64,000 nucleotides of DNA from Platanthera guangdongensis (GCA_039583875.1 CM077163.1:228338646-228402645), one strand, 5' to 3'; numbered from the stretch's first letter, positions 53,830 to 64,000 are shown. A program made the numbers and translations. Notes: a model not told the origin generated them from the letters alone.

Positions 53830-54642
53830 TCAGTCCTTAGGAGCATTGCTCCTCTTCGACGGATATGAAGTTGAAGTCTCCTTCTCACCAACGACCTGCA
53901 CCTTCTTCTTCTTCTTCCCTTCCCATCCTTTCTTCTTGCCTGAGAAGAGAGCTTCGCTGTCTTCCTGATTCAGGTTCACTCCAGCCATCTGCCTTGCTAG
54001 GCTCTCCTGCGATGCAAGCAGATTCTCCAGCTCCAGCAAAGACGGCTGAGTAGCCCACCCTTGAACAGATGTTACAAAGGCCACATATTCCTTCCGCAAG
54101 TCGCGGATAATGTGCCTTTTCATCTTTGCCTCAGAGATAGGCTCATCAGGATCTAGTGCCGACAGCTCCGCACACAAGATCTTCATCTTTAAGAAGTACT
54201 TGGAGATGGAAAGGTCTCCCTGAGTTGCCCTGGCCAACTCATTCTCCAGGAACTGAAGCCGCGCCACATTCTTCCTATTGAACAACTCATCAATGGTTGT
54301 CCAAATATCAGCAGCCGACTCACATCCAACGATGTGATCAAACAGTTCCGGAGACACAGCTCTCTTCAGAATGAACTCCGCCTTAGCATTTGTTCTTCTC
54401 CAGAGCCTAACCTGCAAAGCAGTACCAAAAGCAGCAGTGACTTCCTGCCTGTCGTCACCACCGACGACTTCCCACAGCTCCTCGCCAAGAAGATAACTCT
54501 TCATGCACGACTTCCACTTCTTAAAGTTAGTCGACGTTAAGAGTTCAATGCCCAGACCTCTTACAAAGCTCCCTTCCATTGCAACACCTATTGACAACCT
54601 TTCAGAAGCTCCGAGGAACAACACAGGTTGATCACCACTCAA
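53830..54642 (-). CDS. Element F gag
   Basis: 270 codons on the minus strand. The gag core runs from about residue 22 (MEGSFVRGLGIELLTSTNFK, an alternative start) through WKSCMKSYLLGEELWEVV, DIWTTIDELFNRKNVARLQF and KMKRHIIRDLRKEYVAFV to a Lys-rich end (KKKGWEGKKKKKVQ). It stops 9 nt before the zinc-knuckle frame, which is shifted by one base. In an intact Copia the knuckle would be part of gag, so a single-base indel has split them. Confidence 0.85.
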   Translation of the reverse strand: MSGDQPVLFLGASERLSIGVAMEGSFVRGLGIELLTSTNFKKWKSCMKSYLLGEELWEVVGGDDRQEVTAAFGTALQVRLWRRTNAKAEFILKRAVSPELFDHIVGCESAADIWTTIDELFNRKNVARLQFLENELARATQGDLSISKYFLKMKILCAELSALDPDEPISEAKMKRHIIRDLRKEYVAFVTSVQGWATQPSLLELENLLASQESLARQMAGVNLNQEDSEALFSGKKKGWEGKKKKKVQVVGEKETSTSYPSKRSNAPKD

Positions 54643-54689
54643 TCACTGAGTAACAACACTGGCTGACTTCCGCTCACGCAACTGAACTT

Positions 54690-54702
54690 GGCTCTGATAC
54701 CA
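54690..54702 (-). other. Primer-binding site of element F
   Basis: The minus strand reads TGGTATCAGAGCC next to the 5' LTR start (54703 in plus coordinates): tRNA-Met type. Confidence 0.85.
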
Positions 54703-56368
54703 TGTTAAATTTTCTCAACGTGGTCAACAAGATAGCCCAAACGCCAAATTAATATCTTCGAAACTACCCAGTTCTCACGTTGAACCAGCAGAAAAACCAA
54801 GGAACAAAGTTTAATCCCAACAAACAATGGAAGCACAAGCAGATCTTTTATTCATTCACTTCTTTACAACACGAGGCATACATAGCGAGACATGATTTCG
54901 CTAGTATAACAGCTGTAAACAGAAAGCACCAAAAACCAAGCCTGGCGGACAGCACCGGAGTCCGCCGAGACCGCCGAGGTCGCCGAGGTCGCCGAGTCCG
55001 CTGAGATCGCCCGAACTTAAGCTGCAATCTGCCGAATAGCCACGGAGTCCGCCGAAGCCGCGAGGCCGCGCGGACACACCGTTATTCATCTCCTGCTGAA
55101 GCTGAACTGAGGAACACCCCCTACCCGCCTGAAGCCGGCAGACAGGTTATTGAAGCTGGCAAAGATGAAACAGAGTTGACAAGCCGTAGAGCGACCTCCT
55201 ACTGAATCCGCAGAGATCGCACAACTTCCAAGTACTTGACCGAAGTCAAAGTCAAACTCCTGGATCCTTGAAGCTATCTGCGCGACCTGCACACAGCAAA
55301 CGTCAGCACTGAATCAATCCGCGCGGATAGACAAACTGAGACCGCTGCTCCTTGACCAACCCAACTTACTGTTCACTCAAGTTTCTGTAGATGTGCCAGG
55401 GGGGTCCTATTTATAGGCGAGGTGAGGAGTGTGGTCACCGCCCTAGAGATAGCGACACCGCCCTAGCCCGCGCGATAGCAAAACACCGTCCGCCGAGTCC
55501 GCAAGGATTTAGCCGGATACCAAGGAAAACCGCCAGGAGCAAGGCAACATTGGCGAACCCTCTCGAGTCCGCCCAAGCTATGCGGACAAGGAAACAGCCC
55601 GCAAAGCTTCCGACCACTGCAGGACAGCAACCCCCTTCAATGGCTATCCGCACAACCCGAGGCAGTCCGCAAGACTCAAGCCTCAATCCGCCACAAGTCC
55701 ACGACCAAAGGCAGATAGCAACAGTCCGCCCGGTCAAAGTGGACTTGGCGGATACGGCGGACACCATGGTCTTGGCACAGAGTGTGACCAAGTCCAAAAC
55801 CATCAAAGGCCAATGCGAGCATGACGGACATAAACTCCCGTCCGCCAAACACCGAAACACAGACCGCCAGCAGTCTGCAAGCTCCTCGCACTCCTGCCCA
55901 ACGCAGCAACCATCTCTCGGATTCCAAAACCAGTCCTCCAATGACCTTCACAACAAGTCACCTGCTGTACCACCAGAGCTCGACAAGGCCTCAGCCAAGC
56001 TCTAAGCCCAGTCCGCAATAGCCCACACCGCGGACACGCCAGTCCGCAAGCTTCCCGCGGACACGAGCCAAACCGCCAAACAACACAAGCTTGCACCACG
56101 GCCACTGAGCAATGCACCAGTCCGCAAGCCTCTATCCGCTCAGGCCGCTCCTTGGCTAAACCAAAAGCAAACTCCCTATCCGCAGATAACATGCCGCATA
56201 GTCCGCGGACTTCATGCAAACAACCCGCTCAGAAGACAACCGGCTTTTCACTAGACCTTCCACCAGGCCGCACATCACAGTCCGCCCAGTCCGCCTAGTC
56301 CGCCAAAGCTGTCCGCCCAGGTCGCCCGGCCTGTCCCGTCAACCACTTCCACTTCACAAATTTCAACA
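54703..56368 (-). repeat. 5' LTR of element F (1666 bp)
   Basis: Same ends and same length as the LTR at 35809. The minus strand carries CTATAAATAGGACCCC at about 55404-55419 as the likely promoter. Followed at 56369 by the duplication GGTGC. Confidence 0.92.
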
Positions 56369-56373
56369 GGTGC

Positions 56374-58440
56374 ACCAAACACAAATGGTCCATGATAGGC
56401 CATTTGAATTTCCTCATGTGGGGCCTTAAAAGCACTCATCCCCTTTATATTCGACCATAGTTGTGAACATTTTTGTTCATACTTGTGGATCTTCCATTCA
56501 ACCAGTGATCATAGATACTTTCTTGGTCATACCTGTTTGATGGTAACACTATATTCTTAAAAGAGATATGAGGTTGAATTGGAGCTTTGCCTTTTTTTGG
56601 AATGGGCAATTCTAGGGTTCCCTTTGAATCCCAAACCCCTCTTATCCTTTTGAGAGGTAAAGGAGTTTATCACGGGCAAGACAGATTTGGGCTTTGAGAA
56701 TTCAGCCACAATCCTTTTCTCCCTTTAAAGTTTTTCCTCAAGATCCATAATGATCATGTTCTTATTGTTGATGGTCCCAATCTGGATGATTGAGATGGCC
56801 TTTAGTTGCCTGACTTCCCTCATTTTCTGATCCATCAAAGATGCTGACACAGACTGCTGGGAAGCAGCTTGCTGTAGGGAGATAATCTCCCCAACTTGTT
56901 TCTTGACCAACTTCTTGCTTCTTCTCAAAGCATACATAAGGACACCATACTTCACAATCAATTGACTGACATCTTCCTAAGATTCTGACCCATCTTCATC
57001 ACAAGATGAGGATGCATCTGAATTAAGATTAGTCTCATAGTCTGAATCAGAAGAGGAGCTAGATAGAGAATGTACCTTATCTGTATTAGGCTGATATTGA
57101 CTGGATTCTTCAGCAGACATGACCATTAGCCCATAGCTGCTGTTGACATCTTCATCCTCCTCAGTGTCACTGTTTGAATGTGACAGAGGGGCCCTGATAC
57201 CTATCCTTGTTGTAGGATAGTCTTCTTCTTCATCAACAACAATAACAAACAGCCCAATATAGACTTCTTCTTCTTCTGAATCTGAAGAAGATGAGTCACT
57301 CTGACTCCAGCTCTTTTCATTCTTGGCAATGAAGTTCTTTTCCTTCTTGCCCTTGTGTTGGTGGTGCTTTTTCTCTCCAGTCTCTTTTCTCTTAACTGGA
57401 CAATCAGCTATAACATGTCCTGACTTGCTGCAGCAATAACAAATAATTTTAGAAGAAAATTATTTACTGGGTTTAGAATTGTACCTGTCTTCTTTGAAGA
57501 ATTTCTTGTCAGGCTGGTGGTGATCCTTCTTGTGATGAGAGGAGGGGGATGGTCTGTTCCTCCACTGTTTCCTCTTCATCATCTTCTGAAATTGCCTAGA
57601 GAAGGCAGCAAACTCTCCATCAAACATGTTGATGTCTGAGGTGCTTTGGTTTAGTGCTGTCTAAGTCAGCAGTCCTCCATGGAGGAGAGACAATCCTCTC
57701 CTTGCTCTTCTTGGAGCCCTCAGCCTTGAAGACCACTGTCTTCTCCTTGGTCTGAGATCTGTTGATGGTCTCCTCCTCCTTTTTGGCAGATAGCTGCATC
57801 TCATAGGAGAGCAACTTTCCAAACAGTATGTAAGGGGGAGTTTTAGCTAGCTTTGTCACCTCCCTGATGATACAGATCTTGGTGTCACAGTCTCTGGTTA
57901 GAGATCTATTTAGCTCATAATTGTTGAAGATCCTCTCATAGGTCCTCAGCTCATTCACCATTCTAAAGAATTTTTCATAGCATTCAGCTATGCTGTCTTT
58001 CTTGGTCTGCCGGAAGGATTCATACTCTTGATTAAGCAGAGATTTCCTGTCATCACTGACTTCTTCAATTCCTTTCATATAGACAACCAAGGTATCTCAC
58101 ATTTCCTTGGAAGTTCTGCAGTGGACAAGGTTCTGTAAGGTTGAATCATCAATGACACTCACTATTATATTGTGTACCCTCTTGTCCATGGTTGTTAATA
58201 TGACCTCATCCTTGGTTATCTCAGAGTATTTCTTAGGTGTCTGGAGAGTTGCAACCAGAACTGAGACCTTCATGTGGATAAAAGGTCCCTCTTGCACTGT
58301 TATAAAGATTCTAGGGTCAGAAGCCTCCATAAACAACTTGTCCCTTTCCTTTCAGATTTCAAAGCTCTCATTCCCGTAGATAGGAAGATTCATGGAGCAC
58401 AACTCCTTATGATTCTCTACTGAACCCATAAAGATATACT
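56374..58440 (-). pseudogene. Element H gag region (SIRE-like Copia), broken
   Basis: On the minus strand from about 58430 the frame resembles element G gag: MEASDPRIFITVQEGPFIHM, VSVIDDSTLQNLVHCRTSKE, MKGIEEVSDDRKSLLNQEY, SFRQTKKDSIAECYEKFF, then a knuckle with CYCCSKSGHVIADCPVK near 57400-57440. A long acidic Ser-rich region and the coiled-coil-like stretch LIVKYGVLMYALRRSKK, then LKAISIIQIGTINNKN follow. Stops and frame changes occur near 58090, 57620, 57460 and 56960. The piece next to 56374 continues in the fragment at 35680-35808 across element F. Confidence 0.82.
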
Positions 58441-58507
58441 TATGCTACTCTTGAAGATCAACTCAGACTATTAAGTCTTTCTTGAGCAACCTCCCTCCGA
58501 TAACACT

Positions 58508-59437
58508 TGAAAGTCTTTAGTTTCAAGAGTAGCTCAACACCTAGAGGGGGGTGAATAGGTTTTAGGTCTTTTTGATATTTTCCCTGTTCTTGAAGTGTTT
58601 TGATTTACTTTTAGTTAGCTTTCAAGATTACTCACACATCACATAAAAATCTATAGTGGTTCCGCAAATTATGGGTATATCCACTGTCTCTCCCACCTTT
58701 CTAACAGATTGTTAGACAATATAACTTCTCCAACTCAGTTCAATGAGCTTACAACTCAAATCACTTAGAATCTCTCAGACTGCTCCAAGTCCTACAACTC
58801 GGGCACAAAACCCTACCACTCAGACATATAATCTCCTACCACTCAGGACCACAAGCCCTACCTCAGACTTTAACTCAAAGTCCTACAACTCAGTCTAGGA
58901 GGATAGCCCTACAACTCAGAGAGAATGACTCTCCTACCTCAGATCTGAACCAGATCCTACCTCAGGCCAACAACTCAGATCCAATCATGGATCCTACCTC
59001 AGATTCACCACTTGAATCCTACAACTCATATCTACTTAAAGATCCTACACTCAGCCTTTATAAGTTTAGACTTACACTCAGATCAAAATGATCATACATA
59101 AGAATAGTAGTTGGTTTATGATGTTCGACACCAGAACTAGAGTCTCTATGTCTTCCTCCTTCTGAACAGAGATTAACTCTGTCCTTTCTCCTTCACAGCT
59201 TCAAGAATGGTTCTTCGGGAAAGTTCAGCTTGAGCCGTGAAATCACTGCAGCTAGGGTTTCCTTTGCTGCAACTTCTACCTCAGAATATTTACTCTGAAC
59301 TTGCTGTTGAAGATCAACAACTAACTGTTTGCACTTTCAGATCAGTGATTTGAACCACTTCTCCAAGCTCTGTAACTTAGTCGAGAGGAAGAAGATGAAG
59401 CTTTTTTTCCCTTTTCAAAAGTTTTGTTCTGTGTTTT
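58508..59437 (-). repeat. 5' LTR of element H, interrupted by element I
   Basis: In plus orientation it begins TGAAAGTCTTTAGTTTC. A primer-site-like GTGTTATCGGAGGGAGG (minus strand, about 58489-58506) lies just left of it, and gag follows. It contains the C-loop hairpin (58538-58560) and many CCTAC / CTCAGA units (58790-59060). After about 930 bp it gives way to the LTR end of element I. The remaining H LTR should lie beyond the right window edge. Confidence 0.72.
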
Positions 59438-59456
59438 TGAAAGTGCAGCTAGATCT

Positions 59457-59490
59457 GATATACTCTATAGGGGGGCGAATAGAGTATATG
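59457..59490 (-). other. C-loop hairpin near the LTR 3' end of element I
   Basis: TATACTCTAT and ATAGAGTATA (10-11 bp perfect stem) flank a loop that on the minus strand reads TCGCCCCCCT. Confidence 0.75.
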
Positions 59491-60492
59491 GTGCTTTGAA
59501 ACTTTTTACAATAATTGTTGTAATATGAGTGAGCAGGGAAGCAGTAATAAATCTAATTACAGAACTAAACTATACAAAAGCTAATCACAGAATAATCAAG
59601 GTCAGAAACAAAAATAAAGACAAGCAAAACCAGAAGACACAAGGAAATATAGTGGTTCCCCTAAACTTGGGTACATCCACTCTTCTACCACCCTAGGTAG
59701 GAATCCACTGCAGGATGAGTTGATCAGCTGTCCTGGGCACCAATGAGCTTTTGATAAGGTGCTCAAAAACCAAATCAGATTTTTTGATCAGGTGTCTTGC
59801 CACCAATGAGCTTTTGACAAGGTGCTCAAAAACCAAACTCAAACTTTTGAAGGGAGTTTGAGAAACCCTTTACAGAGAGGGGGTGAGAGAGTGATGAAAG
59901 TCTTCTCTTTCTCAAACAACTGAGAAGACTATGTGGATTGATGGTGTCAAAGCTCCCCCCCGAGTCCTTGAAATCTTCAGGAAAAGAAGCTTTGCTGTAG
60001 GGTGATAGGCCTTCAAAAGTTGAACTACAGCAAAAGATGATTTCAGCAACAGCTGAAATGTTGAATGTCTGGAGTCTTGAAATATGTTGGCCTTGAACAC
60101 TTGAAAACTAGAGAGATCTGAAGATTTTAGAAAAGGTTGATCTCCTTGGATGAGTGTTCTTGAGAATTCTTTGAGACAGAATATTTTGTTGAAGATTGCT
60201 AATGTCTGTCTGTGTGTGTCTGTGTATCTGTCTGTCTCAGAGATTCAAAAATTCTTCTCTTTTATTCTCTGATACTGAACAAAACATTCTCTGTCAAGAA
60301 TAGTCGTTGGTCTGCATTAATTGCATCCTTAATTGCAAAATCTCTTATGGAGGAAAGTCCATAGAAATATTTCTTGAAACTTGGTCCAGAAATGAATGAA
60401 AACGGCTAGGAAATCTTCAGAATTAATTGCAGAATAACTCCTTAACTGATTTGAATTTGAATCTAGAAACATCCTTGAAGTTATCTGAAAAC

Positions 60493-60780
60493 GTCGAACT
60501 GAGCTCTGCTATCGTTGAACTGAGCTCAGCGATATGGATAAATACAGCAGCAAAATATCGTCGATCTGAGCTCAAAGATCGTCGAACTGAGCTCAGAGAT
60601 AGAAATCCAAAGCTGAGTCAAGATCGTCGACCTGAGCTCACCGATCGTCGAATGGAGTTCGACGATATGATGAAGTTGAGCTCAGCGATCGTCGAATGGA
60701 GTTCGACGATCTGTCGAAGTTGAGCTAGACGATCGTCGATCGGAGTTCGACAAATCGTCGTGCTGAGCTCGACGATATGA
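60493..60780 (-). repeat. Array of CGATCGTCGA / CTGAGCTC motifs in the LTR of element I
   Basis: About ten units combine GATCGTCGA (or GATATCGTCGA-like forms) with TGAGCTC or GGAGTTCGACGAT. Both cores, CGATCG and GAGCTC, are self-complementary. The array lies about 170-450 bp from the LTR start, the same LTR region that holds the GTGTCGACAC array in element G. Confidence 0.8.
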
Positions 60781-60947
60781 CTTAGTCTCCAAATAGAAAA
60801 TCCTGGTCTTGAGGGCAGCTTCCAAACCTAGACTTCTAACCCTTAGACTCAATTCTAATTGACCTATTGAGCTATACAGGAGGTCAAGCATTTGTTTCCT
60901 AGAGACATAGTGATCCTGACCCAAATTAGTAATAGGGTGTTCCAACA

Positions 60948-60961
60948 ATCTCCCCCTATTT
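60948..60961 (-). other. Polypurine tract of element I
   Basis: The minus strand reads AAATAGGGGGAGAT immediately before the LTR, identical to the tract of element G. Confidence 0.85.
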
Positions 60962-61118
60962 GGGTTAGGATTACTATTTACAGACTTTGGAAAAAATTAA
61001 ATAACAACATTCAAGCAGCAATACAGAAAAGCAATAAGCTAGACATTGCAGAACCACAGATATATATATGACATCCCAGATAATAATCAGAAATCAGAGA
61101 GATTGTCACCTTACTATG

Positions 61119-64000
61119 TCATTTCCTTTCCTTGCCCTTAACAAGTTTGATTTCTCTGTTGGGATTGAGGGCTTCTTTCTTTGATCTGGTATCATCTGCT
61201 GCACCTAAAGATGTTTGCTGTTTAGGCCTGGGAACTACAGCTTCAGGATGCAGTTCCATATACCTGTCAGAATCAAAACATTTGCTTGAAGCATATCTTT
61301 CTAGCTCTTTCTTTCTCTGTTCAGACATTATAGAAATGTTGGAGGAATCTCTTCCTTGCTCTTTAGCCTTTTTGATCTGATCCAGTGCAGCTAGTTCTTT
61401 TAATCTTGCAGTCCAAGCAGCTGGATTGTTCTCAGGGTCCTCAAAAGGTACTGGTGGCTCATATCTGTTAGAAGGATTGTCCTGAGGAGGCCTGGAAGAC
61501 ACAGTTTCCTTTAGCTTATAGGGAAAAGGACCAGATGTGGTGTCAGAAGAAATTTGTCCTTCCCTGGAGTATGGGTGTTGCCTTGAGTATCCTTTGGAGT
61601 AGACTTGGACTTCTCTTTGATTTCCTCTGTATCCTCCTCTCCTAGATTGAGAACCCCTGGATTGGCTTCCCCTATGGTAAAATCTAGCATGAGGCTGATA
61701 GGGAGCTTGGCTTCTAGCAGGGGGTTGAGCAGCAGAACTTCCACCTGCACCTGCATCAGGAGGATGTGGTGGAGGAGGATGAGAGTATTGGAATTGTGAG
61801 GAACCCTTTTCATATTTTCTCTTCTTTTTCATTGCTTTCAGCTGATTCTTAGAGTACTGCATCCAGTGCTCAGTGATAGGGCAATCATGAAGAATGTAGT
61901 ATGGAATATCATTGTTATCTTTGACCTTGGCAGGAGGTACTCTCTTCATAGCTTTGCTCCTTGCCTTTCTTTTCCTGGCAATGGTAGCAGAAGAATCATC
62001 AGAGTCTGTTCTGTACTCATCACTTTCAGAACTCTGGTCATCATAAAGAGCATCAATTTTCTTCATCAAATCCTTCTTGAGCTGTACAGAAGCAGATGAG
62101 GCAACAGAGGGTGTAGCAGCAGATGTTGAAGCAGTAGCAGAAATGACAGCAGCAGATATAGAAGGTTCAGGAGAAGTGACAACAACAGAAACAACAGTTT
62201 CTGGAGAAGTAACAGCAGCATCAGCAACAGATACTGGAGAAGTGACAACAGCAGCAACAACAGATTCACTAACAACAACATCAACAGTAGAGTTATCATC
62301 AGAAACTGCAGAAGGCTCAAACTCAGGTGCCTCTGACATAAGAATTTCCTTGGAAATTGGCTCAACAGCAATAACAGAAATTTCAGCAGCAGTATCAAAA
62401 AGTTCAGCAGCAGTATCAAAATGTTCAGCAGCAGTAGAGGCAACAGCATCAGAAGCAACAACAATGCTTTCATCAGAAGAAGCAAAAACATATACTGAGT
62501 GAACAAAAGAGGTGATGATACTGGGGTCACAGCAAGAGAATGCCACAAGTGCCTTGGATAGATCCTCTGGAGGCTGGACAGCAACTGGCTCTGGCAGACA
62601 TCTGAAATATAACTGATCAAAGTTTGAAAGCAAAGACCTGAGCTCTATTGCAAAGACTGCAGCAGGAGGAATTTGTTCTTGAGACACAGCAGCAGCAGCA
62701 AGAGCAGGAGCTGAAGAAGCAGCAATAGCAGCAGCAGCAGACAGGCTCACAGAAACAGCAGCAACAGCAACAGCAGGAAGACTCACTTCATAGGGCATCT
62801 CCCCCTGCCTAGATTCAGACAAGGCTGGATCAAGGCACACTGCTGTAGGGGCTGCCTGAGGGAATAGAGATGAGAGCCTGGCAGAGAGGGCTGCCACTGA
62901 CAGGTGTAATGGAGCCAATGAGGTCTCCAAAAGAAGAGATAGCCTGGGGGCTAGCAATTCATACAGCCTGTCAGCAAGGGCTGGAATGTCCACTTGCTCA
63001 AGGGTGACTGGAGCAGAGGTAGAAGATGGAGGAGCAGCTGTTGGAGATGGTAGTGGAGAGCTGGAGAATGGGGGAAGAGATGGCTGAGGTGTGGGTAAGG
63101 TGGATATGGAGGACAGTGGAATGGAGATAGATGGGGTGAATGTGGGTTGGTCAATGATTTGTTGTAGAAGGTCTTGATAGGAAGTTGAGGATGAAGGTAG
63201 CTCAGGAGGAGAAGATGGAGAGTCATCCATAAAGGAATCTTCAATGAGGGTGAAGGATGGAATGGAGGGTGATGAAGTGGCATCTGGTTGAGGGTAGGAG
63301 AATAAGGGATGAAATTGTTCTTCTGGTGTTGGTAGAATAGGTACTGGAGATGGTGTAGATGTTGGAGAGGGACTGGAGATGATGATGGTGGATGGAGTTG
63401 GAATGGTAGATGGTATGGGAAGAGATGGAATTGGAGGAGGAGGAGGAGAGGCAACAGCAGGCAGGTCATCTGCAGGGGCAGAGACCTGTGGAGAAGTGAC
63501 TCTGAGAGTCCTTGTGCCTGAAGGAGTGCTGGAGGAGGGCCTGCTGAGCTTGCTGATTTGTCTGTCCCATTTACCAAACAGGGCACAAGACAGTCTCTTG
63601 GATGCATTGATATGGATTCCAGAGGAGACCAGCAAAGCAGGGCACCTGTGCTGCAGAAACACCCCAATAATCCTTCCAAAGTTGACAAAACTTTTGTTTA
63701 TCTTCTTCTTAATAAGGTCAAAGAATACTTCTCCCCAATTCAAGTTCTTCCTGTCTACAAGGGCTCCCATGAGGCAGAGCTGATACCTTGAGATTGTATC
63801 ATGGGCAGAGTGCTTAGCCAGTAGCACTTTCCCAACTACATCTGCCATGAATCTGTATTCCACAGAAAGGTTCTTTTTCAAGAGCTTGCTAGGGTTGGCC
63901 TCAGAATGACCCATTCTGGCAAGCAGGTCAGTATACTCTTCTCCAGACAAGTCAGCAGTATCTTCACCACTTCTCAACTCAAAAACCTCTGATAAAATTG
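61119..64000 (-). CDS. Element I third ORF, partial (homologue of the element G third ORF)
   Basis: The frame is open from the window edge (ILSEVFELRSGED, no ATG at the start) for about 960 codons to a stop at 61119. The first part (MADVVGKVLLAKHSAHD, FVNFGRIIGVFLQHRCPALL, LFGKWDRQISKL) aligns with residues about 140-240 of the element G protein, which has SEIVGKVILSKPGGHD at the same place. A long Pro/Ser-rich linker, an Ala/Val-rich acidic region and a basic C-terminal part follow (RKRKARSKAMKRVPPAK, then YYILHDCPITEHWMQYSK and an Arg/Gly/Tyr-rich stretch). The tails of the two proteins are not alike. No catalytic motif is recognised. The true start lies outside the window. Confidence 0.75.
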   Translation of the reverse strand, partial: ILSEVFELRSGEDTADLSGEEYTDLLARMGHSEANPSKLLKKNLSVEYRFMADVVGKVLLAKHSAHDTISRYQLCLMGALVDRKNLNWGEVFFDLIKKKINKSFVNFGRIIGVFLQHRCPALLVSSGIHINASKRLSCALFGKWDRQISKLSRPSSSTPSGTRTLRVTSPQVSAPADDLPAVASPPPPPIPSLPIPSTIPTPSTIIISSPSPTSTPSPVPILPTPEEQFHPLFSYPQPDATSSPSIPSFTLIEDSFMDDSPSSPPELPSSSTSYQDLLQQIIDQPTFTPSISIPLSSISTLPTPQPSLPPFSSSPLPSPTAAPPSSTSAPVTLEQVDIPALADRLYELLAPRLSLLLETSLAPLHLSVAALSARLSSLFPQAAPTAVCLDPALSESRQGEMPYEVSLPAVAVAAVSVSLSAAAAIAASSAPALAAAAVSQEQIPPAAVFAIELRSLLSNFDQLYFRCLPEPVAVQPPEDLSKALVAFSCCDPSIITSFVHSVYVFASSDESIVVASDAVASTAAEHFDTAAELFDTAAEISVIAVEPISKEILMSEAPEFEPSAVSDDNSTVDVVVSESVVAAVVTSPVSVADAAVTSPETVVSVVVTSPEPSISAAVISATASTSAATPSVASSASVQLKKDLMKKIDALYDDQSSESDEYRTDSDDSSATIARKRKARSKAMKRVPPAKVKDNNDIPYYILHDCPITEHWMQYSKNQLKAMKKKRKYEKGSSQFQYSHPPPPHPPDAGAGGSSAAQPPARSQAPYQPHARFYHRGSQSRGSQSRRGGYRGNQREVQVYSKGYSRQHPYSREGQISSDTTSGPFPYKLKETVSSRPPQDNPSNRYEPPVPFEDPENNPAAWTARLKELAALDQIKKAKEQGRDSSNISIMSEQRKKELERYASSKCFDSDRYMELHPEAVVPRPKQQTSLGAADDTRSKKEALNPNREIKLVKGKERK

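Larger units (their letters stand above)
35809..56368 (-). mobile_element. Element F: Copia retrotransposon (Tork-like), split by element G
   Basis: LTRs of 1666 bp at 35809-37474 (3') and 54703-56368 (5') are flanked by a perfect target duplication GGTGC (35804-35808 and 56369-56373). Without G it is about 7.5 kb and has the full order gag, protease, integrase, reverse transcriptase, RNase H on the minus strand. By eye the LTRs differ at about 50 positions (about 3%). The copy is dead: frameshift between gag and pol, a Gly-to-Arg change in the protease site, a stop in pol, and the 13-kb insertion of G in the reverse transcriptase. Confidence 0.93.
59438..60947 (-). repeat. 3' LTR of element I (1510 bp)
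   Basis: On its own strand it starts TGTTGGAACACCC and ends CACTTTCA. A motif array lies at 60493-60780, and a strong hairpin (59457-59490) with a C-loop lies near the end, as in G and H. The segment TAGTGGTTCCCC near 59649 matches the corresponding U5 segments of H (58655) and, in reverse, of G (40062). Confidence 0.78.
59438..64000 (-). mobile_element. Element I: SIRE-like Copia, 3' part, inserted in the LTR of element H
   Basis: Reading on the minus strand from the window edge: third ORF (64000-61119), a 150-bp gap, polypurine tract (60961-60948), 3' LTR (60947-59438). Pol and the 5' LTR would lie beyond 64000. The LTR ends fit TGTTGGAACACC to CTTTCA. The flank GTTTT at 59433-59437 is the expected target duplication; its partner is outside the window. 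Confidence 0.78.

Noticed and set aside
62066..62620. Leucine-rich, membrane-like open frame on the minus strand
   Set aside because: It is a shifted frame of the Ser/Ala/Val-rich part of the element I third ORF.
58508..64000. Tandem arrangement of two elements sharing one LTR
   Set aside because: Two separate LTR 3' ends, each with its own C-loop hairpin, are present, which fits one element inside the LTR of another better.

Overview
This window is eukaryotic, from a flowering plant: it has split genes with short introns of a plant-specific dioxygenase family, and it is dominated by nested Ty1/copia and Athila-type Ty3/gypsy LTR retrotransposons with MITEs. The species cannot be named from the sequence. 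Only one apparently complete host gene is present. The rest is fragments of host genes and at least nine LTR elements in various states of decay.

Left part (1-26 kb): a tandem set of three related SRG1/norcoclaurine-synthase-like 2-oxoglutarate/Fe(II) dioxygenase genes, all on the minus strand with the same four-exon plan. Gene A (881-2401) has exons 1-3; its exon 4 is not in the window and a Copia tail lies where it should follow. Gene B (14470-21650) is complete (359 codons). Its intron 1 is 5.6 kb long and holds a Copia element with a perfect 5-bp target duplication plus two broken pieces of a cytosolic fructose-bisphosphate aldolase. Gene C (25209-26225) has exons 2-4; a gag-only Copia sits in the intron where exon 1 should lie upstream. 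Intron 1 of A and of B begins with GC instead of GT. Between A and B lie a solo-LTR-like segment, a decayed Copia (5228-10892), an array of small palindromes (11515-11720) and a minus-strand Copia gag/leader/LTR remnant.

Middle part (26-36 kb): the gag-only Copia in intron 1 of gene C (26343-29667), a long-TIR MITE, a 269-bp near-perfect palindrome, long microsatellites, a decayed minus-strand Copia carrying its own MITE, and the LTR, duplicated primer site and gag of an Athila-like gypsy element.

Right part (36-64 kb): a nest whose layers are dated by target duplications and LTR divergence. Element H (SIRE-like Copia, minus strand) was hit by element F (Copia, 35809-56368, TSD GGTGC, LTRs about 3% diverged). 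F was hit by element G (SIRE-like Copia, 38208-51228, TSD CCAGT, LTRs about 0.3% diverged). A fourth SIRE-like element, I, lies inside the 5' LTR of H and runs off the right edge. G is the youngest. It has an intact 1055-codon pol, a 931-codon third ORF after pol, and LTRs packed with 32 copies of the perfect palindrome GTGTCGACAC. A further array of the same palindrome lies between pol and the third ORF.

The most unusual signals are the palindrome arrays of G (and a different array at the same LTR position in I), a C-loop hairpin next to the LTR 3' end whose stem changes on both sides between families, the homologous third ORFs, and the conserved GC-AG intron of the dioxygenase cluster. All boundaries and counts were read by eye.
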